From Alphaproteobacteria bacterium (GTDB taxonomy: Bacteria > Pseudomonadota > Alphaproteobacteria > Micropepsales > Micropepsaceae), in NCBI GenBank assembly GCA_947462105.1, contig CANHNJ010000008.1, positions 1-64,000 on the forward strand: DNA of 64,000 nucleotides. The letters are read 5' to 3'. A program made the position numbers and the translations under genes. The notes under the pieces were generated by a model, which worked only from the letters and a program-made list of their open reading frames with translations, did not search any database and was not told the origin of the DNA. Position 1 is the first letter of the stretch; the number at the start of each line of letters is the position of its first letter. Shown piece by piece: positions 12,731 through 21,031 of this stretch.

Positions 12731-13042
12731 ATGCGCGCGCTTCTCAAAGACATCGAAACCGTCCTCCCGCTGACCCGCTTTGGCCGGGTGGCCCGAATCG
12801 AGGGCCTGGGCGTGGAAGTTACCGGCGCCCTGGGGGCGGTCCGGATGGGTGGCAATTTCCATATAAGTATCTGCCATTTAAGAACAATTTCTGGTGAAGT
12901 GATCGGCTTTCGCGATGGCCGTGCTCTGGTGATGCCGCTGGGTCCGCTGGAAGGTATTGCCCTGCGCGCCCGGGCCGATTTCGAGGACAGGGCCTGGGAC
13001 GTCGCGGCGCGCACCGCGATGACCAGGGCGGAGACCATGTAG
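12731..13042 (+). pseudogene. fliI: fliI remnant: N-terminal domain of flagellar export ATPase
   Basis: The frame begins MRALLKDIETVLPLTRFGRV and continues with VEVTGALGAVRMGG, GEVIGFRDGRALVMPLGPLE and GIALRARA, a clean match to the N-terminal beta-barrel of FliI (about 80 residues). At about 12975 the similarity stops, far before the Walker motifs, and the frame ends at 13042. FliI is normally about 440 residues. A ribosome site (GAGGA) is still present. The sequence past the junction is the fliH remnant read backwards, so a deletion/inversion joined two flagellar genes. Nothing functional is expected. Confidence 0.82.
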
Positions 13043-13215
13043 TTGGTGCGGGCAGCGGCGCGGGTTTCGCCTTCCGCATGTGCGGTGGCCTGCAGCGTCT
13101 CGATTTCCTCGACGCTGAGCGTCTTCTTGCGGCGGCGCTCCTCGTCCGGCGTGCGGCGTTCGCCGCCGCCGGCGTTGAACTCGGTTCCGAAGGTGAATTT
13201 GGGGTTGGCGGACAT
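12976..13215 (-). pseudogene. fliH: fliH remnant: N-terminal part of flagellar assembly protein
   Basis: On the minus strand from ATG 13215 the product starts MSANPKFTFGTEFNAGGG and continues with RTPDEERRRKKTLSVEEIET and LQATAHAEGETRAAART, the conserved start of alphaproteobacterial FliH. Near 12976 it runs into the inverted fliI fragment. Its start overlaps the preserved fliG stop (TGATG), keeping the ancestral fliG-fliH junction. Only about 80 of the roughly 200 or more residues remain. The open frame running on to 12655 is an artefact of reading through fliI antisense. Confidence 0.75.
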
Positions 13216-13250
13216 CAGTAGATCAACTCATCTTCGTTGCCTCCGCCGGC
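13215..13250 (-). pseudogene. fliG: fliG remnant: last codons of flagellar motor switch protein
   Basis: Minus-strand codons ending at TGA 13217-13215 read AGGGNEDELIY-stop, which looks like the acidic C-terminal tail of alphaproteobacterial FliG. It directly precedes and overlaps the fliH start, as in intact fliFGHN operons. At about 13250 the sequence switches to the flgL/flagellin fragment in the other direction. It is too short to be sure alone; the context makes it convincing. Confidence 0.6.
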
Positions 13251-13499
13251 ACGGTGACCCAAAACCTGACGGCCGCCACAGCCCGCAATGGCGGCGTCTA
13301 CAACCAGCTCCAGAATGCGCTGGGCCAGCAGGACACCATGAAGACGCTGTATGGCGGTTTTATCGAGAAGGTGCAGGACACCGATATGGCACAGGCCGTC
13401 ACCCAATTGTCCCTGAATCAGACCGCCCTGCAGGCGGCGCTGCAGGTTACTGCCACGCTCAACCACTTGTCTTTGCTGAATTATCTTCCGATCAGCTAA
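13251..13499 (+). pseudogene. flgL/flagellin remnant: C-terminal helical domain
   Basis: The last ~80 codons include VQDTDMAQAVTQLSLNQTAL and VTATLNHLSLLNYLPIS, the conserved C-terminal helix of flagellin/hook-associated proteins (LNQTALQA and SLLNYL are hallmarks). The N-terminal part of the gene is missing; upstream sequence is the inverted fliG tail. FlgL is more likely than flagellin because of the SLLNYL end, but I cannot separate them. With the fliI, fliH and fliG scars it shows a collapsed flagellar cluster. Confidence 0.75.
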
Positions 13500-13545
13500 A
13501 GCCGAACTTGCGGGAACAGGCGGCTGCGCCTAATTAAGCCCGCAA

Positions 13546-14637
13546 ATGCCCAAGCAGCGCATTGTCATTGCCATGTCGGGCGGCGTCGACTCCTCGGTCG
13601 CCGCGGCGCTGGTCGCACGCGCCGGGCACGAAGCCATCGGCGTCACGCTGCAGCTCTATGGCGCGGCTGCTTCGGCGCGCAAGGGCGCCTGCTGTGCCGG
13701 GCAGGACATCCTTGACGCCAAGCGCGTCGCCGAAAAGCTCGGCATTCCCCACTACGTCCTGGATTACGAGGAACGTTTCCGCAAGGCAGTGATCGAGAAC
13801 TTCGCCGACACCTATGCCAAGGGCGAGACGCCGGTGCCGTGCGTCACCTGCAACGAGAAGGTGAAGTTCGCCGACCTGCTTGATACCGCGCGCGAATTGG
13901 GCGCCGAGGCGATGGCCACCGGCCATTATGTCCGCCGTGTCGAAAGCGCGAACGGGGCGCAGCTTCATACGGCGGCGGAAAGCGCCCGCGACCAGAGCTA
14001 TTTCCTTTTCGCCACGACGCAGGCGCAACTCGACTATCTGCGTTTCCCGGTTGGCGAGATGCCCAAGGCCGAAGTGCGTGCCATCGCCGCCGAGCTGGGG
14101 CTGGTGACTGCGGCCAAGCCCGACAGCCAGGATATCTGTTTCGTGCCGGATGGCCGTTATACCACGGTGATCGACCGTCTGCGCCCCTATGCGGCGCGCC
14201 CGGGCGAGATCGTTGATCTTGGCGGCACGGTTGTTGGCCGCCATGACGGTATCACCCATTTCACCGTCGGCCAGCGCAAGGGCCTGGGCCTGTCCGGCAA
14301 TGGTGAGCCGCTGTTCGTATTGAAGCTTGATGCGGCGCAGGCCCGCGTGGTGGTGGGGCCGCGTTCGGCGCTGGCCTCGACGGTTTTCACCCTGCGCAAC
14401 GTCAACTGGCTGACCGCCGCCAATGGTCCCATCGACTGCCAGGTCAAGGTGCGCTCGATGCGCCCGCCCGTGCCGGCGTGGGTCATGCCGCTGGACGGTG
14501 GCGCCGCGCGTGTCGAACTGAAGTCGCCGGAAGATGCGGTGGCGCCCGGCCAGGCCTGTGTCTTTTATGACGGCGCGCGCGTGCTGGGTGGTGGCTGGAT
14601 CGCGGCGGCTGCGCCTGTGATGGCACACGTCGCGTGA
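13546..14637 (+). CDS. mnmA: tRNA-specific 2-thiouridylase MnmA
   Basis: MnmA thiolates U34 in tRNA-Lys, -Glu and -Gln using sulfur relayed to its catalytic cysteines. The 363-residue product has the PP-loop [13 protein letters not shown] near the N-terminus, C102 in [10 protein letters not shown], the ATGHY motif, and the second catalytic Cys C198 in [11 protein letters not shown]. The length is normal and the gene is intact, unlike the decayed sequence on both sides. Its stop overlaps the GTG start of the broken acetyltransferase. Confidence 0.96.
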   Translation: MPKQRIVIAMSGGVDSSVAAALVARAGHEAIGVTLQLYGAAASARKGACCAGQDILDAKRVAEKLGIPHYVLDYEERFRKAVIENFADTYAKGETPVPCVTCNEKVKFADLLDTARELGAEAMATGHYVRRVESANGAQLHTAAESARDQSYFLFATTQAQLDYLRFPVGEMPKAEVRAIAAELGLVTAAKPDSQDICFVPDGRYTTVIDRLRPYAARPGEIVDLGGTVVGRHDGITHFTVGQRKGLGLSGNGEPLFVLKLDAAQARVVVGPRSALASTVFTLRNVNWLTAANGPIDCQVKVRSMRPPVPAWVMPLDGGAARVELKSPEDAVAPGQACVFYDGARVLGGGWIAAAAPVMAHVA

Positions 14638-15085
14638 TCCTGCGCGATGCCCGGCCAGATGAGCGGCGCGCACTGGAAGAGTTGCAGCGCCGCGCCTCGC
14701 TGATGTGGGAAGGCGACCGGCACTACCTGCTGGCCAATCCCGATGTGATCGAGCTGCCGCTGGCGCATATCAGCGAAGGTTGCGTGCGCGTGGCCGAAGG
14801 TGCGGGCCAGGCGCTGGGTTTTTCCGTGCTGCTGCCGCGCGAAGCCGATGCCGTGATCGATTGCCTGTTCGTGGAACCGGACCGGTGGCGCCAGGCCGTC
14901 GTGCGGGCGCCGGTGGAAGACGCGGCAGCCCGGGCGTGGGCGGGGCGGGCCTGGCGGCGCTGAAAGTGGTGGCCAACGGCAATGCCCTGGGCTTCTACGA
15001 CAAGCTGGACTTTGCCGTCTGTGGCGCGGCCCAGACCCAGTTCGGACCTGCCAAACGGCTGCGCCGGATGCTGATTTCGGGCTAA
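14634..15085 (+). pseudogene. GNAT acetyltransferase gene with frameshift
   Basis: The first frame (GTG 14634, overlapping the mnmA stop) gives [18 protein letters not shown] through CLFVEPDRWRQ, a GNAT N-terminal half, then stops at 14963. The C-terminal half (LAALKVVANGNALGFYDKLD to MLISG at 15085) continues in another frame, so one base was lost, or two gained, near 14935-14950. The acetyl-CoA loop, which should read like RRQGVGRAL, reads WRQAVVRAP, so its glycines are also gone. Two independent lesions argue for real decay rather than one sequencing error. Confidence 0.75.
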
Positions 15086-15168
15086 ATCCTTGCAATCTTG
15101 CCCGAAATCTTGACAGCGGCGTGGCACCGCCTCTACATCGCCGCCTCTCGGCCCTTGTGGCCAGGTAC

Positions 15169-15243
15169 GGCACCGTAGCTCAGTGGTAGAGCAGGAGAAT
15201 CATAATCTCTTGGTCGGCGGTTCAAATCCGTCCGGTGCTACCA
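15169..15243 (+). tRNA. tRNA with CAU anticodon (elongator Met or Ile2)
   Basis: A 75-base cloverleaf including encoded CCA. Acceptor GGCACCG/CGGTGCT (15169-15175 and 15233-15239), D-stem GCTC/GAGC, anticodon stem GGAGA/TCTCT with loop ATCATAA (CAT at 15201-15203), variable TGGTC, T-stem GGCGG/CCGTC with loop TTCAAAT, discriminator A, CCA. No initiator features. The variable region resembles tRNA-Ile2(CAU), which needs TilS lysidine modification, but elongator Met cannot be excluded by eye. Confidence 0.93.
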
Positions 15244-15277
15244 TTCAAATCCGTTCGCTGGGCGAACGAATTTGAAT
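15243..15277. repeat. large hairpin abutting the tRNA 3' end
   Basis: ATTCAAATCCGTTCGC (15243-15258) and GCGAACGAATTTGAAT (15262-15277) pair over 16 positions with one mismatch and a 3-base loop. TTCAAATCCGT (15244-15254) repeats the tRNA T-arm (15221-15231). No T-run follows, so it is not a standard terminator; it may aid 3'-end processing. Confidence 0.7.
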
Positions 15278-15311
15278 GCCACGCGCGCCCGCGCCACGCT
15301 TATATTAGCGC

Positions 15312-15665
15312 ATGACCGTCACACTCTCTGATATCCGCGCTGCCGCCGATGCCATTTCGGGCGCGGTACTGCGCACGCCGATGCGCCATTCGCGCACCCT
15401 CTCGGTAATCGCGGGGGCAGAGGTCTATCTCAAGTTCGAGAACCGCCAATTCACTGCTTCCTTCAAGGAACGCGGCGCGCTCAACCGGCTGCTGACGCTG
15501 GATGCGATCGCGCGCGTTCGCGGCGTGGTGGGGCCGCTCAAGCCCAATTGGGAAATCGCCGATATTATCTGGGCCTATCCCGCCGCGCCGCCCACGGGCT
15601 GCACGCCCGCCACCGCCCGGCGCCTGGCCGAATTGCGCGGCGCGCCCGTCAGCCCGCATTGGTAA
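15312..15665 (+). pseudogene. truncated threonine dehydratase (ilvA-like) with foreign tail
   Basis: Residues 1-73 match the start of PLP-dependent threonine dehydratase: LRTPMRHSRTLS, VYLKFENRQFTASFKERGA (K52 is the PLP lysine) and LNRLLTLDAIARVRGVV. The expected next motif (SAGNHAQ) is absent. From about 15531 the frame continues for 44 residues (PLKPNWEIADIIWAYPAAPP to VSPHW) that I do not recognise. IlvA-type enzymes are about 320-500 residues, so over two thirds is lost. This looks like a deletion scar joining ilvA to the end of another gene. Confidence 0.7.
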
Positions 15666-15705
15666 ATCCTTGCCTTTGCCGGACTTTGCCCTTAGCGGAG
15701 CGGCC

Positions 15706-16245
15706 ATGAGCGATGCCAGCTGGCAGATCAGGCCTGAAACCCCCGCCGACGATGCGGCGGTGGAAGCGTTGAACGCGGCCAGCTTTGGCCCCGGCCGTTT
15801 CGCCAAGTCGGCTTACCGGCTGCGCGAAGGCGTCGATCCGGTGGCCGGCCTGGGCTTTGTCGCCACATCCGGCGGGCAGTTGCTGGGCTCGGTGCGCTTC
15901 TGGCCGATCAGAGTCGGCGGGCATGAGGAATTGCTGCTGGGTCCGCTGGCGGTGCGCGGCGACCAGCGCGGCAAGGGCATCGGCATCGCCCTGATGCAGG
16001 CGGGCATCGACGCCGCGAAGCTGGGGCCGTGGCGCGGCATCCTGCTGGTGGGCGACGAGCCTTACTACGCCAAGGTCGGCTTCTCGCGCCTGCCGCCAGG
16101 GCGCGTGCGCTTTGCCGGCCCGGTGGACGAGCGCCGCATGCTGGGCCTGTCGCTCAAGGGCGGCGAGATGCTGACGGTGTCGGGCCAGATTCGCCGCGCG
16201 CGGATCGATGACGCCAATTGCGCCGACAGTGCCGGGCTGGGCTAG
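15706..16245 (+). CDS. GNAT N-acetyltransferase (YhbS/COG3153-like)
   Basis: A 179-residue acetyltransferase. The acetyl-CoA loop is intact (VRGDQRGKGIGIALMQAGI), preceded by LLLGPLAV and followed by the VGDEPYYAKVGFSRL motif typical of the YhbS-like branch. ATG 15706 has an AGCGGAG ribosome site 6-12 bases upstream. The substrate is unknown. Its end overlaps the end of the convergent 687-residue gene by four bases. It is the intact counterpart to the frameshifted GNAT 1 kb upstream but not a close copy of it. Confidence 0.85.
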   Translation: MSDASWQIRPETPADDAAVEALNAASFGPGRFAKSAYRLREGVDPVAGLGFVATSGGQLLGSVRFWPIRVGGHEELLLGPLAVRGDQRGKGIGIALMQAGIDAAKLGPWRGILLVGDEPYYAKVGFSRLPPGRVRFAGPVDERRMLGLSLKGGEMLTVSGQIRRARIDDANCADSAGLG

Positions 16246-18305
16246 CGCCCTTCCACCCGCCAGGCGAGTAGCAACGCGCTCGCCAGGATCAAAAGCGTGA
16301 TCCATTGCGGCAGCAGCGGCTTCTGCTCCAGTTGTGTCACGCGATAGGCATTGTTGCGCACGATGCCGATCCAGTTCGATCCCGAGGCGCTCGCGCCAGG
16401 CGCCACTTCGCGCACCTGCGGGATGCCGTCGGCCAGCCAGTGCGCGCCCCCTGCGGTGGCTTCGCCCAGCGGTTTCAGGATCCCGTCGGTGGCGCGCATG
16501 TCGGCGACCTCGCGCGGATTGAGCGGGCCAACGGCGGCCACCGCCGTCAGCGCGCCATCGGTCAGGCGATACAGGCCCAGCTCGTCCGCCGTGATGCGGC
16601 CGCTCCACAGTCCGGGCGAGGCCTTGGCCAGGTCGGCCGTGAGGGTCTTGCCTGAAGGTGTGGTGATCGTGATCGGCCGCGCCGCCGGCGCCATGGTGCG
16701 GCGGGCAATGCTGATCTCGCCATTCGCCACCGTGGTGGTAAGGCTTTCGGCTTCCAACTCGGGCTGCTTCATCAGCCAGTGCGCCACGCGGCGCAGCAGC
16801 TCGGCGTCGGGGCCGCCGCCGTCAAAGCCGCGCGACCACAGCCATGCCTGGTCCGACAGTAGCGCCGCGACGCGGCCGCGTCCCACCTGGTCCAGCACCA
16901 GCAATGGTCGTCCGGCGGGGCCGTTCATCACCGTTGTGCCGGTCAGCTTGCTGGCGCCGATGGCGCGAAACCAGCGGCCCCAGCTTGGCGGTGTCGTGGC
17001 GTTGCCCGCGCCCGCAAGTCCCGATGTCACCGGATGCGCCTGGCCTTCGGTGGTCAGGGTCGGCTTGAACGGGCCGGTGACGACATCGCCGGTTGGCGAA
17101 ATGGGCAGGATCTGCGACAGCGGCGTGCGCGAGACGCTGGCCGGGGAAGCGAATTCCGGTCCCACCGACAGCAGCAGCGCGCCGCCATCCTGCACATAGC
17201 GGGCGATGTTCTGGAAATAGAGCGGCGGCAGGATGCCCCGTTCGCTGTAGCGGTCGAAGATCACCAGGTCGAAGCCGCCCAGCTTTTCCAGGAAGAGCTC
17301 TCTGGTGGGAAACTGGATCAGCGCCAGCTCATCGATGGGGGTGAAATCCTGCTTGTAGGGCGGACGCAGGATGGTGAAATGGATCAGGTCCACCGAGGGA
17401 TCGGCCTTGAGCAGGTTGCGCCAGACGCGCTCGCCGGCATGCGGCTCGCCCGACACCAGCAGCACCCGCAGGCGGTCGCGCACGCCCGTGACAGTGACGA
17501 CGGCGCGGTTGTTGGCCAGCGTCAATTCGCTGGGGCCGGGCGCGGCGGTGATCTCGATGACATTCTCGCCGCCATGCGTCACCGGCACGGTGATGCGGCT
17601 GACCTGGCCCACCGGCACGCTGCGGTTGCCGACGGGCTTGCCATCCACCGCGATGGTCATCTCCGACGTGCCGCCGCCACCGCCGCCCAGATCGTCAACG
17701 CGCAATTCGATCTGCGCATTGCGCCCCACGATGGAGAAGCGCGCCGCGCCGGTGACGGTAAGCTTGCGGTCCTTCTCGTCGCGCGCGCCCGCGATCAGCG
17801 CCTGCAGCGGTGCCTTCAATTGTATCTGCTCTGCGCCTGCCGGCGCGTCATGCACCTGGCCATCGGTGATCATGATCGCGCCTGCCATGCGCCCGGGCGG
17901 CACATCGGCAATCGCCGCGTTCAGCGCCGCGAAAGCCTGAGTGCCGTTATTGTCGCCGCCGCGCGTGGTGGTGACTGAGGTCTCGCGCACGGTGAGATTT
18001 GGCATCGCCCCCAGCGCCCGCTTGATCGCTGCCTGCGCCGCATCGGCCTGTTTGCGGCGGTCGCCCGTGTTCATGCTCTGGGAGCGGTCGGTGACGATTA
18101 CCGCCACATCGTTCAGCGGTGCGCGCGTCTCATGCACGCTGATCGGGCCTGCCAGCGCCGCCAGTAGCAGGACGAAGACCAGCAGCCTCGCCCAGGCCCC
18201 CCTGGCGCGGGCGAAGAAGCCGAAGGCGCAGATCGCCAGCGCAGCGAGCGCCAGCGCGATCAGCCATTCCATTGGAATCAGCGGTGCGAAGGCGAGGCGG
18301 GTCAT
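16242..18305 (-). CDS. membrane protein with glutamine-amidotransferase-like fold, fourth gene of MoxR operon
   Basis: A 687-residue inner-membrane protein. Two hydrophobic segments lie at the N-terminus (about 13-57) and one at the C-terminus (WITLLILASALLLAW). Between them a VWA-like DVAVIVTDRSQSMNTGDRR region gives way to a central part resembling class-I amidotransferase folds (LRVLLVSGEPHAGERVWRNL, YVQDGGALLLSVGPEF, GRVAALLSDQAWLWSRG). Such proteins accompany MoxR/DUF58/BatA genes. The start overlaps the preceding gene by four bases (ATGA). Likely role: an envelope stress or protein-assembly complex with a MoxR chaperone; not proven. Confidence 0.7.
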   Translation of the reverse strand: MTRLAFAPLIPMEWLIALALAALAICAFGFFARARGAWARLLVFVLLLAALAGPISVHETRAPLNDVAVIVTDRSQSMNTGDRRKQADAAQAAIKRALGAMPNLTVRETSVTTTRGGDNNGTQAFAALNAAIADVPPGRMAGAIMITDGQVHDAPAGAEQIQLKAPLQALIAGARDEKDRKLTVTGAARFSIVGRNAQIELRVDDLGGGGGGTSEMTIAVDGKPVGNRSVPVGQVSRITVPVTHGGENVIEITAAPGPSELTLANNRAVVTVTGVRDRLRVLLVSGEPHAGERVWRNLLKADPSVDLIHFTILRPPYKQDFTPIDELALIQFPTRELFLEKLGGFDLVIFDRYSERGILPPLYFQNIARYVQDGGALLLSVGPEFASPASVSRTPLSQILPISPTGDVVTGPFKPTLTTEGQAHPVTSGLAGAGNATTPPSWGRWFRAIGASKLTGTTVMNGPAGRPLLVLDQVGRGRVAALLSDQAWLWSRGFDGGGPDAELLRRVAHWLMKQPELEAESLTTTVANGEISIARRTMAPAARPITITTPSGKTLTADLAKASPGLWSGRITADELGLYRLTDGALTAVAAVGPLNPREVADMRATDGILKPLGEATAGGAHWLADGIPQVREVAPGASASGSNWIGIVRNNAYRVTQLEQKPLLPQWITLLILASALLLAWRVEGR

Positions 18306-21028
18306 CGCTCGCGCCCCAGCCGTTGCAGCAGCGCCGGGGCATGTACCTGGTCGGTTTTATAATTTCCGGTCAGGGCATACATCACGACATTGACGCCGAA
18401 GCGGAACGCCAGCTCGCGTTGGCTATCGCCGCCGGGCGTCAACTCGGAAAGGAAGCGGCCATTGGCGTCCACCGCCCAGGCCGAGGCGAAATCGTTGCCG
18501 CCGATGATGACGGGCGAGACGCCGTCGCCGCCGCGCGCGGGCGGGCGCGCCGCATTGCGCTCGGCGGGCGGCAAGGCCTCGACCCAGATCGGCGCGCCAG
18601 TCCAGCGGCCGGGAAAGTCCTTCAGGATGTAGAACGACTTGGTCAGCACATGGTCGGCGGGCACTTTTTCCAGGCGCGGAATGTCCAGCCCGCGTGTCAC
18701 CCGGCGCAATATTTCCTGCCCCGCATTTGGCGTGCCGATCGACATGTCGCGGGTATCGAACAGGATGGTGCCGCCCTGGCGCATGTAATCGCCGATGCGT
18801 GCCAGGCCGCGCGCCGACAGGGCCCGCTGGCGCGGGTCCATCGGCCAGTAGAGCAGCGGATAGAAGCTAAGATCGTCGCGCTCCAGATCGACGCCCACCG
18901 GCTCCATTGGCTCATAGGCGGTGCGCATCTTCAGCACCATGCCAAGGCCGGTGAGGCCGGCGCGGCTGGTGTTGTCCAGATCGGGAATGCCGGTCTTCAC
19001 ATAGGCCAGCCGCGTGTCCAGCGCTGCTGCCTGGTTCATGGCGTCGTCGGCGCGCGCGTCATGGAAGGTGGGCGCCAGCAGCAGCGCTACCAGCGCGCCT
19101 GCGGTGACGCGGGCCAGCAAGCGGCCGGGTGTGTGCCCGCGCAGCAGCAGCGACAGGATGGCGTCCAGCAGCAACAGCGCGGCGGCGGCTGCCAGCAGCC
19201 AGGGCATCAGTGCGCGGGCGTCGATCTCGCCATAGGCATGGCGCTCCAGTCCCATGTCGGGCAGCGGCAGCAGCGCATCGCCCGCGCCCAGCGTGTTGAG
19301 TGCGCTTTCCACGCCTTGCGCGCCATACAGGCCGGGCGGATGGATGCGGCTGACATCGGTCTTGGCGAAATCACGTGCCGCGATCGGCATGGCTTCGCCG
19401 CCGGGCGCGGTCTGGTGACCGAAGCCGTCCAGCACCGAGACGGGCGGCAGGGTGGTGAGACCCGCCAGTGTTTCGGCGGGCGCGCCGCCCGCCAGCGCCA
19501 ATATCCGCCGCAGCATGTCCACATAAAGGCCCGACAGCGGCAGTGTCGACCAGCCGGGGCTGGCGCTGGTGTGGAACAGCACGACCCAGCCATTGCCTTC
19601 CTTCTTCGCCGTCACCAGCGGCGTGCCGTCGGTCAGCCGCGCCCAGGCACGGTTGGCCAGTTCGGCGGAGGGTTCGGCCAGCACCTGGCGCGAGATGGTG
19701 ACGTCCTGTGGAATCGAAAGCCCGTTGAAGGGGCTATCGGGCCCGAAGCCTGCCAGGCGCTGCGGCTGGCCCCAGGCCATGGCGCCCGCCAGGTAGCGTT
19801 CGCCCACCCGCAGCGGCACCGGCACCAGCGCATCGGTGCCTTGCGCCATGTGTTCGCCCGCGAAACGGATCAGCACCCCGCCATTCTTCACGAACTCTGC
19901 AGCGCGTTGCGCATCGTCGCCGGCGATGCGGCTGACATCGGCCAGCACCATCACCGAAACCTTCTGCGTGATCAGGGCGGCAATGCTTCCGCGTGCGACT
20001 TCGGCATAGGGACCAAGCGCGCGGTCGAGATAATAGGCATCGGCCAGCAAGGATTGCTCGCCGCCGCTGGACGCGACGATACCGGCGCGGCGGCGGACAT
20101 TGCCGGTATCGAGCAATTGCACTGCGCCCGCGCTTTCCTGTCCGCGCAGGGCAAGGCGCTGGACCCGGTTGCGCAATTCCAGCGGCAGGGCGAGCCTGGC
20201 TTCGGCCCGGCCCATGCCCGGCGTGAAGCGCAGGCTGGTTGCTGCCAGTGTTTCGCCATTGGCGCCCAGCGCCGCCACTTCCGCGTCGGTCACGGATGCG
20301 GACGCCGCGCGCACGGCGGCGACGCTGAAGCCGCTGGCCTCGCGCGATGGCGGCAACAGGCCCAGCGCGGTCTCGCTGGGCTGGGGCGCAATCAGCGTCG
20401 CGGGGCCCTTGGCGCGCAAGGCCGCAAGGAATTTGCGCGCATTGCCATCCTCGATGCCGTCGCTCAGCCAGAAGATCGAAGGTGCACCGTTGAATTTCCA
20501 GCGTGCCAGTGCTGCGGCCGTGGCGGGGCGGTCGCCGGGCCACGGCATGGGCCGCAGCCCGCGCGCTTGCCTGTCCGCTTCGCTCGCATTGAGCAGGTTG
20601 GGCGGCGCATCGCTGGCGGGCGGGTTGGCGGTGGCCAGAATCAGAGCCGGACGTTCACCCGCATTGTGCAGCAGGTCGGCGATGGCGCGGCCGCGCCCCT
20701 CCCAGCCTTCGGCGGCGGTCCAGCCATTGTCCACCACCAGCACCAGCGGCCCCGGCGTGGTGATGGCAACGCCCTTGCCAACAATGGGATCGGCCAGCGC
20801 GAGAATGAGCAGCGCCGCTGCCGCCAGGCGCAGCAGTAGCAGCCACCAGGGCGTCTTGGCGGGGGTCTCTTCTTCGTTGACCAGTCCTAGCAGCAGGCGC
20901 AGTGGCGGAAATTTCTGCGTGCGGGGGGCGGGTGGCGTTACCCGCAGCAGCAGCCACAGCACCGGCAGCACCAGAAGGCCCAGCAGAAGCCAGGGCGCGC
21001 CGAAACTGATCTGCGACAGCAGCCCCAT
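18302..21028 (-). CDS. BatA-like N-terminus fused to DUF4159 domain, membrane protein
   Basis: A 908-residue protein. The start is BatA-like: FGAPWLLLGLLVLPVLWLLL, then PPLRLLLGLVNEEETPAKTP and a second membrane helix. A large periplasmic portion with VWA-like and amidotransferase-like features follows. A mid-protein hydrophobic pair (about residues 595-655) leads to the C-terminal DUF4159 domain (LLYWPMDPRQRALSARGLAR, GGTILFDTRDMS). It is third in a minus-strand operon: moxR, DUF58, this gene, then the 687-residue gene. Function is unknown; the operon type is linked to MoxR AAA+ chaperone action. Confidence 0.8.
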   Translation of the reverse strand: MGLLSQISFGAPWLLLGLLVLPVLWLLLRVTPPAPRTQKFPPLRLLLGLVNEEETPAKTPWWLLLLRLAAAALLILALADPIVGKGVAITTPGPLVLVVDNGWTAAEGWEGRGRAIADLLHNAGERPALILATANPPASDAPPNLLNASEADRQARGLRPMPWPGDRPATAAALARWKFNGAPSIFWLSDGIEDGNARKFLAALRAKGPATLIAPQPSETALGLLPPSREASGFSVAAVRAASASVTDAEVAALGANGETLAATSLRFTPGMGRAEARLALPLELRNRVQRLALRGQESAGAVQLLDTGNVRRRAGIVASSGGEQSLLADAYYLDRALGPYAEVARGSIAALITQKVSVMVLADVSRIAGDDAQRAAEFVKNGGVLIRFAGEHMAQGTDALVPVPLRVGERYLAGAMAWGQPQRLAGFGPDSPFNGLSIPQDVTISRQVLAEPSAELANRAWARLTDGTPLVTAKKEGNGWVVLFHTSASPGWSTLPLSGLYVDMLRRILALAGGAPAETLAGLTTLPPVSVLDGFGHQTAPGGEAMPIAARDFAKTDVSRIHPPGLYGAQGVESALNTLGAGDALLPLPDMGLERHAYGEIDARALMPWLLAAAAALLLLDAILSLLLRGHTPGRLLARVTAGALVALLLAPTFHDARADDAMNQAAALDTRLAYVKTGIPDLDNTSRAGLTGLGMVLKMRTAYEPMEPVGVDLERDDLSFYPLLYWPMDPRQRALSARGLARIGDYMRQGGTILFDTRDMSIGTPNAGQEILRRVTRGLDIPRLEKVPADHVLTKSFYILKDFPGRWTGAPIWVEALPPAERNAARPPARGGDGVSPVIIGGNDFASAWAVDANGRFLSELTPGGDSQRELAFRFGVNVVMYALTGNYKTDQVHAPALLQRLGRER

Positions 21029-21031
21029 GCC

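Noticed and set aside
12655-13215. 186-codon minus frame read as one protein
   Set aside because: Only the first ~80 codons are fliH; the rest is fliI read backwards.
13215-13466. 83-codon minus frame
   Set aside because: Only its last ~11 codons (fliG tail) are meaningful; the rest is antisense to the flgL/flagellin remnant.
18272-20839. 855-codon open frame on the plus strand
   Set aside because: It is the antisense shadow of the BatA-DUF4159 gene; the protein is Arg/His/Gln-rich without recognisable domains, while the minus frame is clean.
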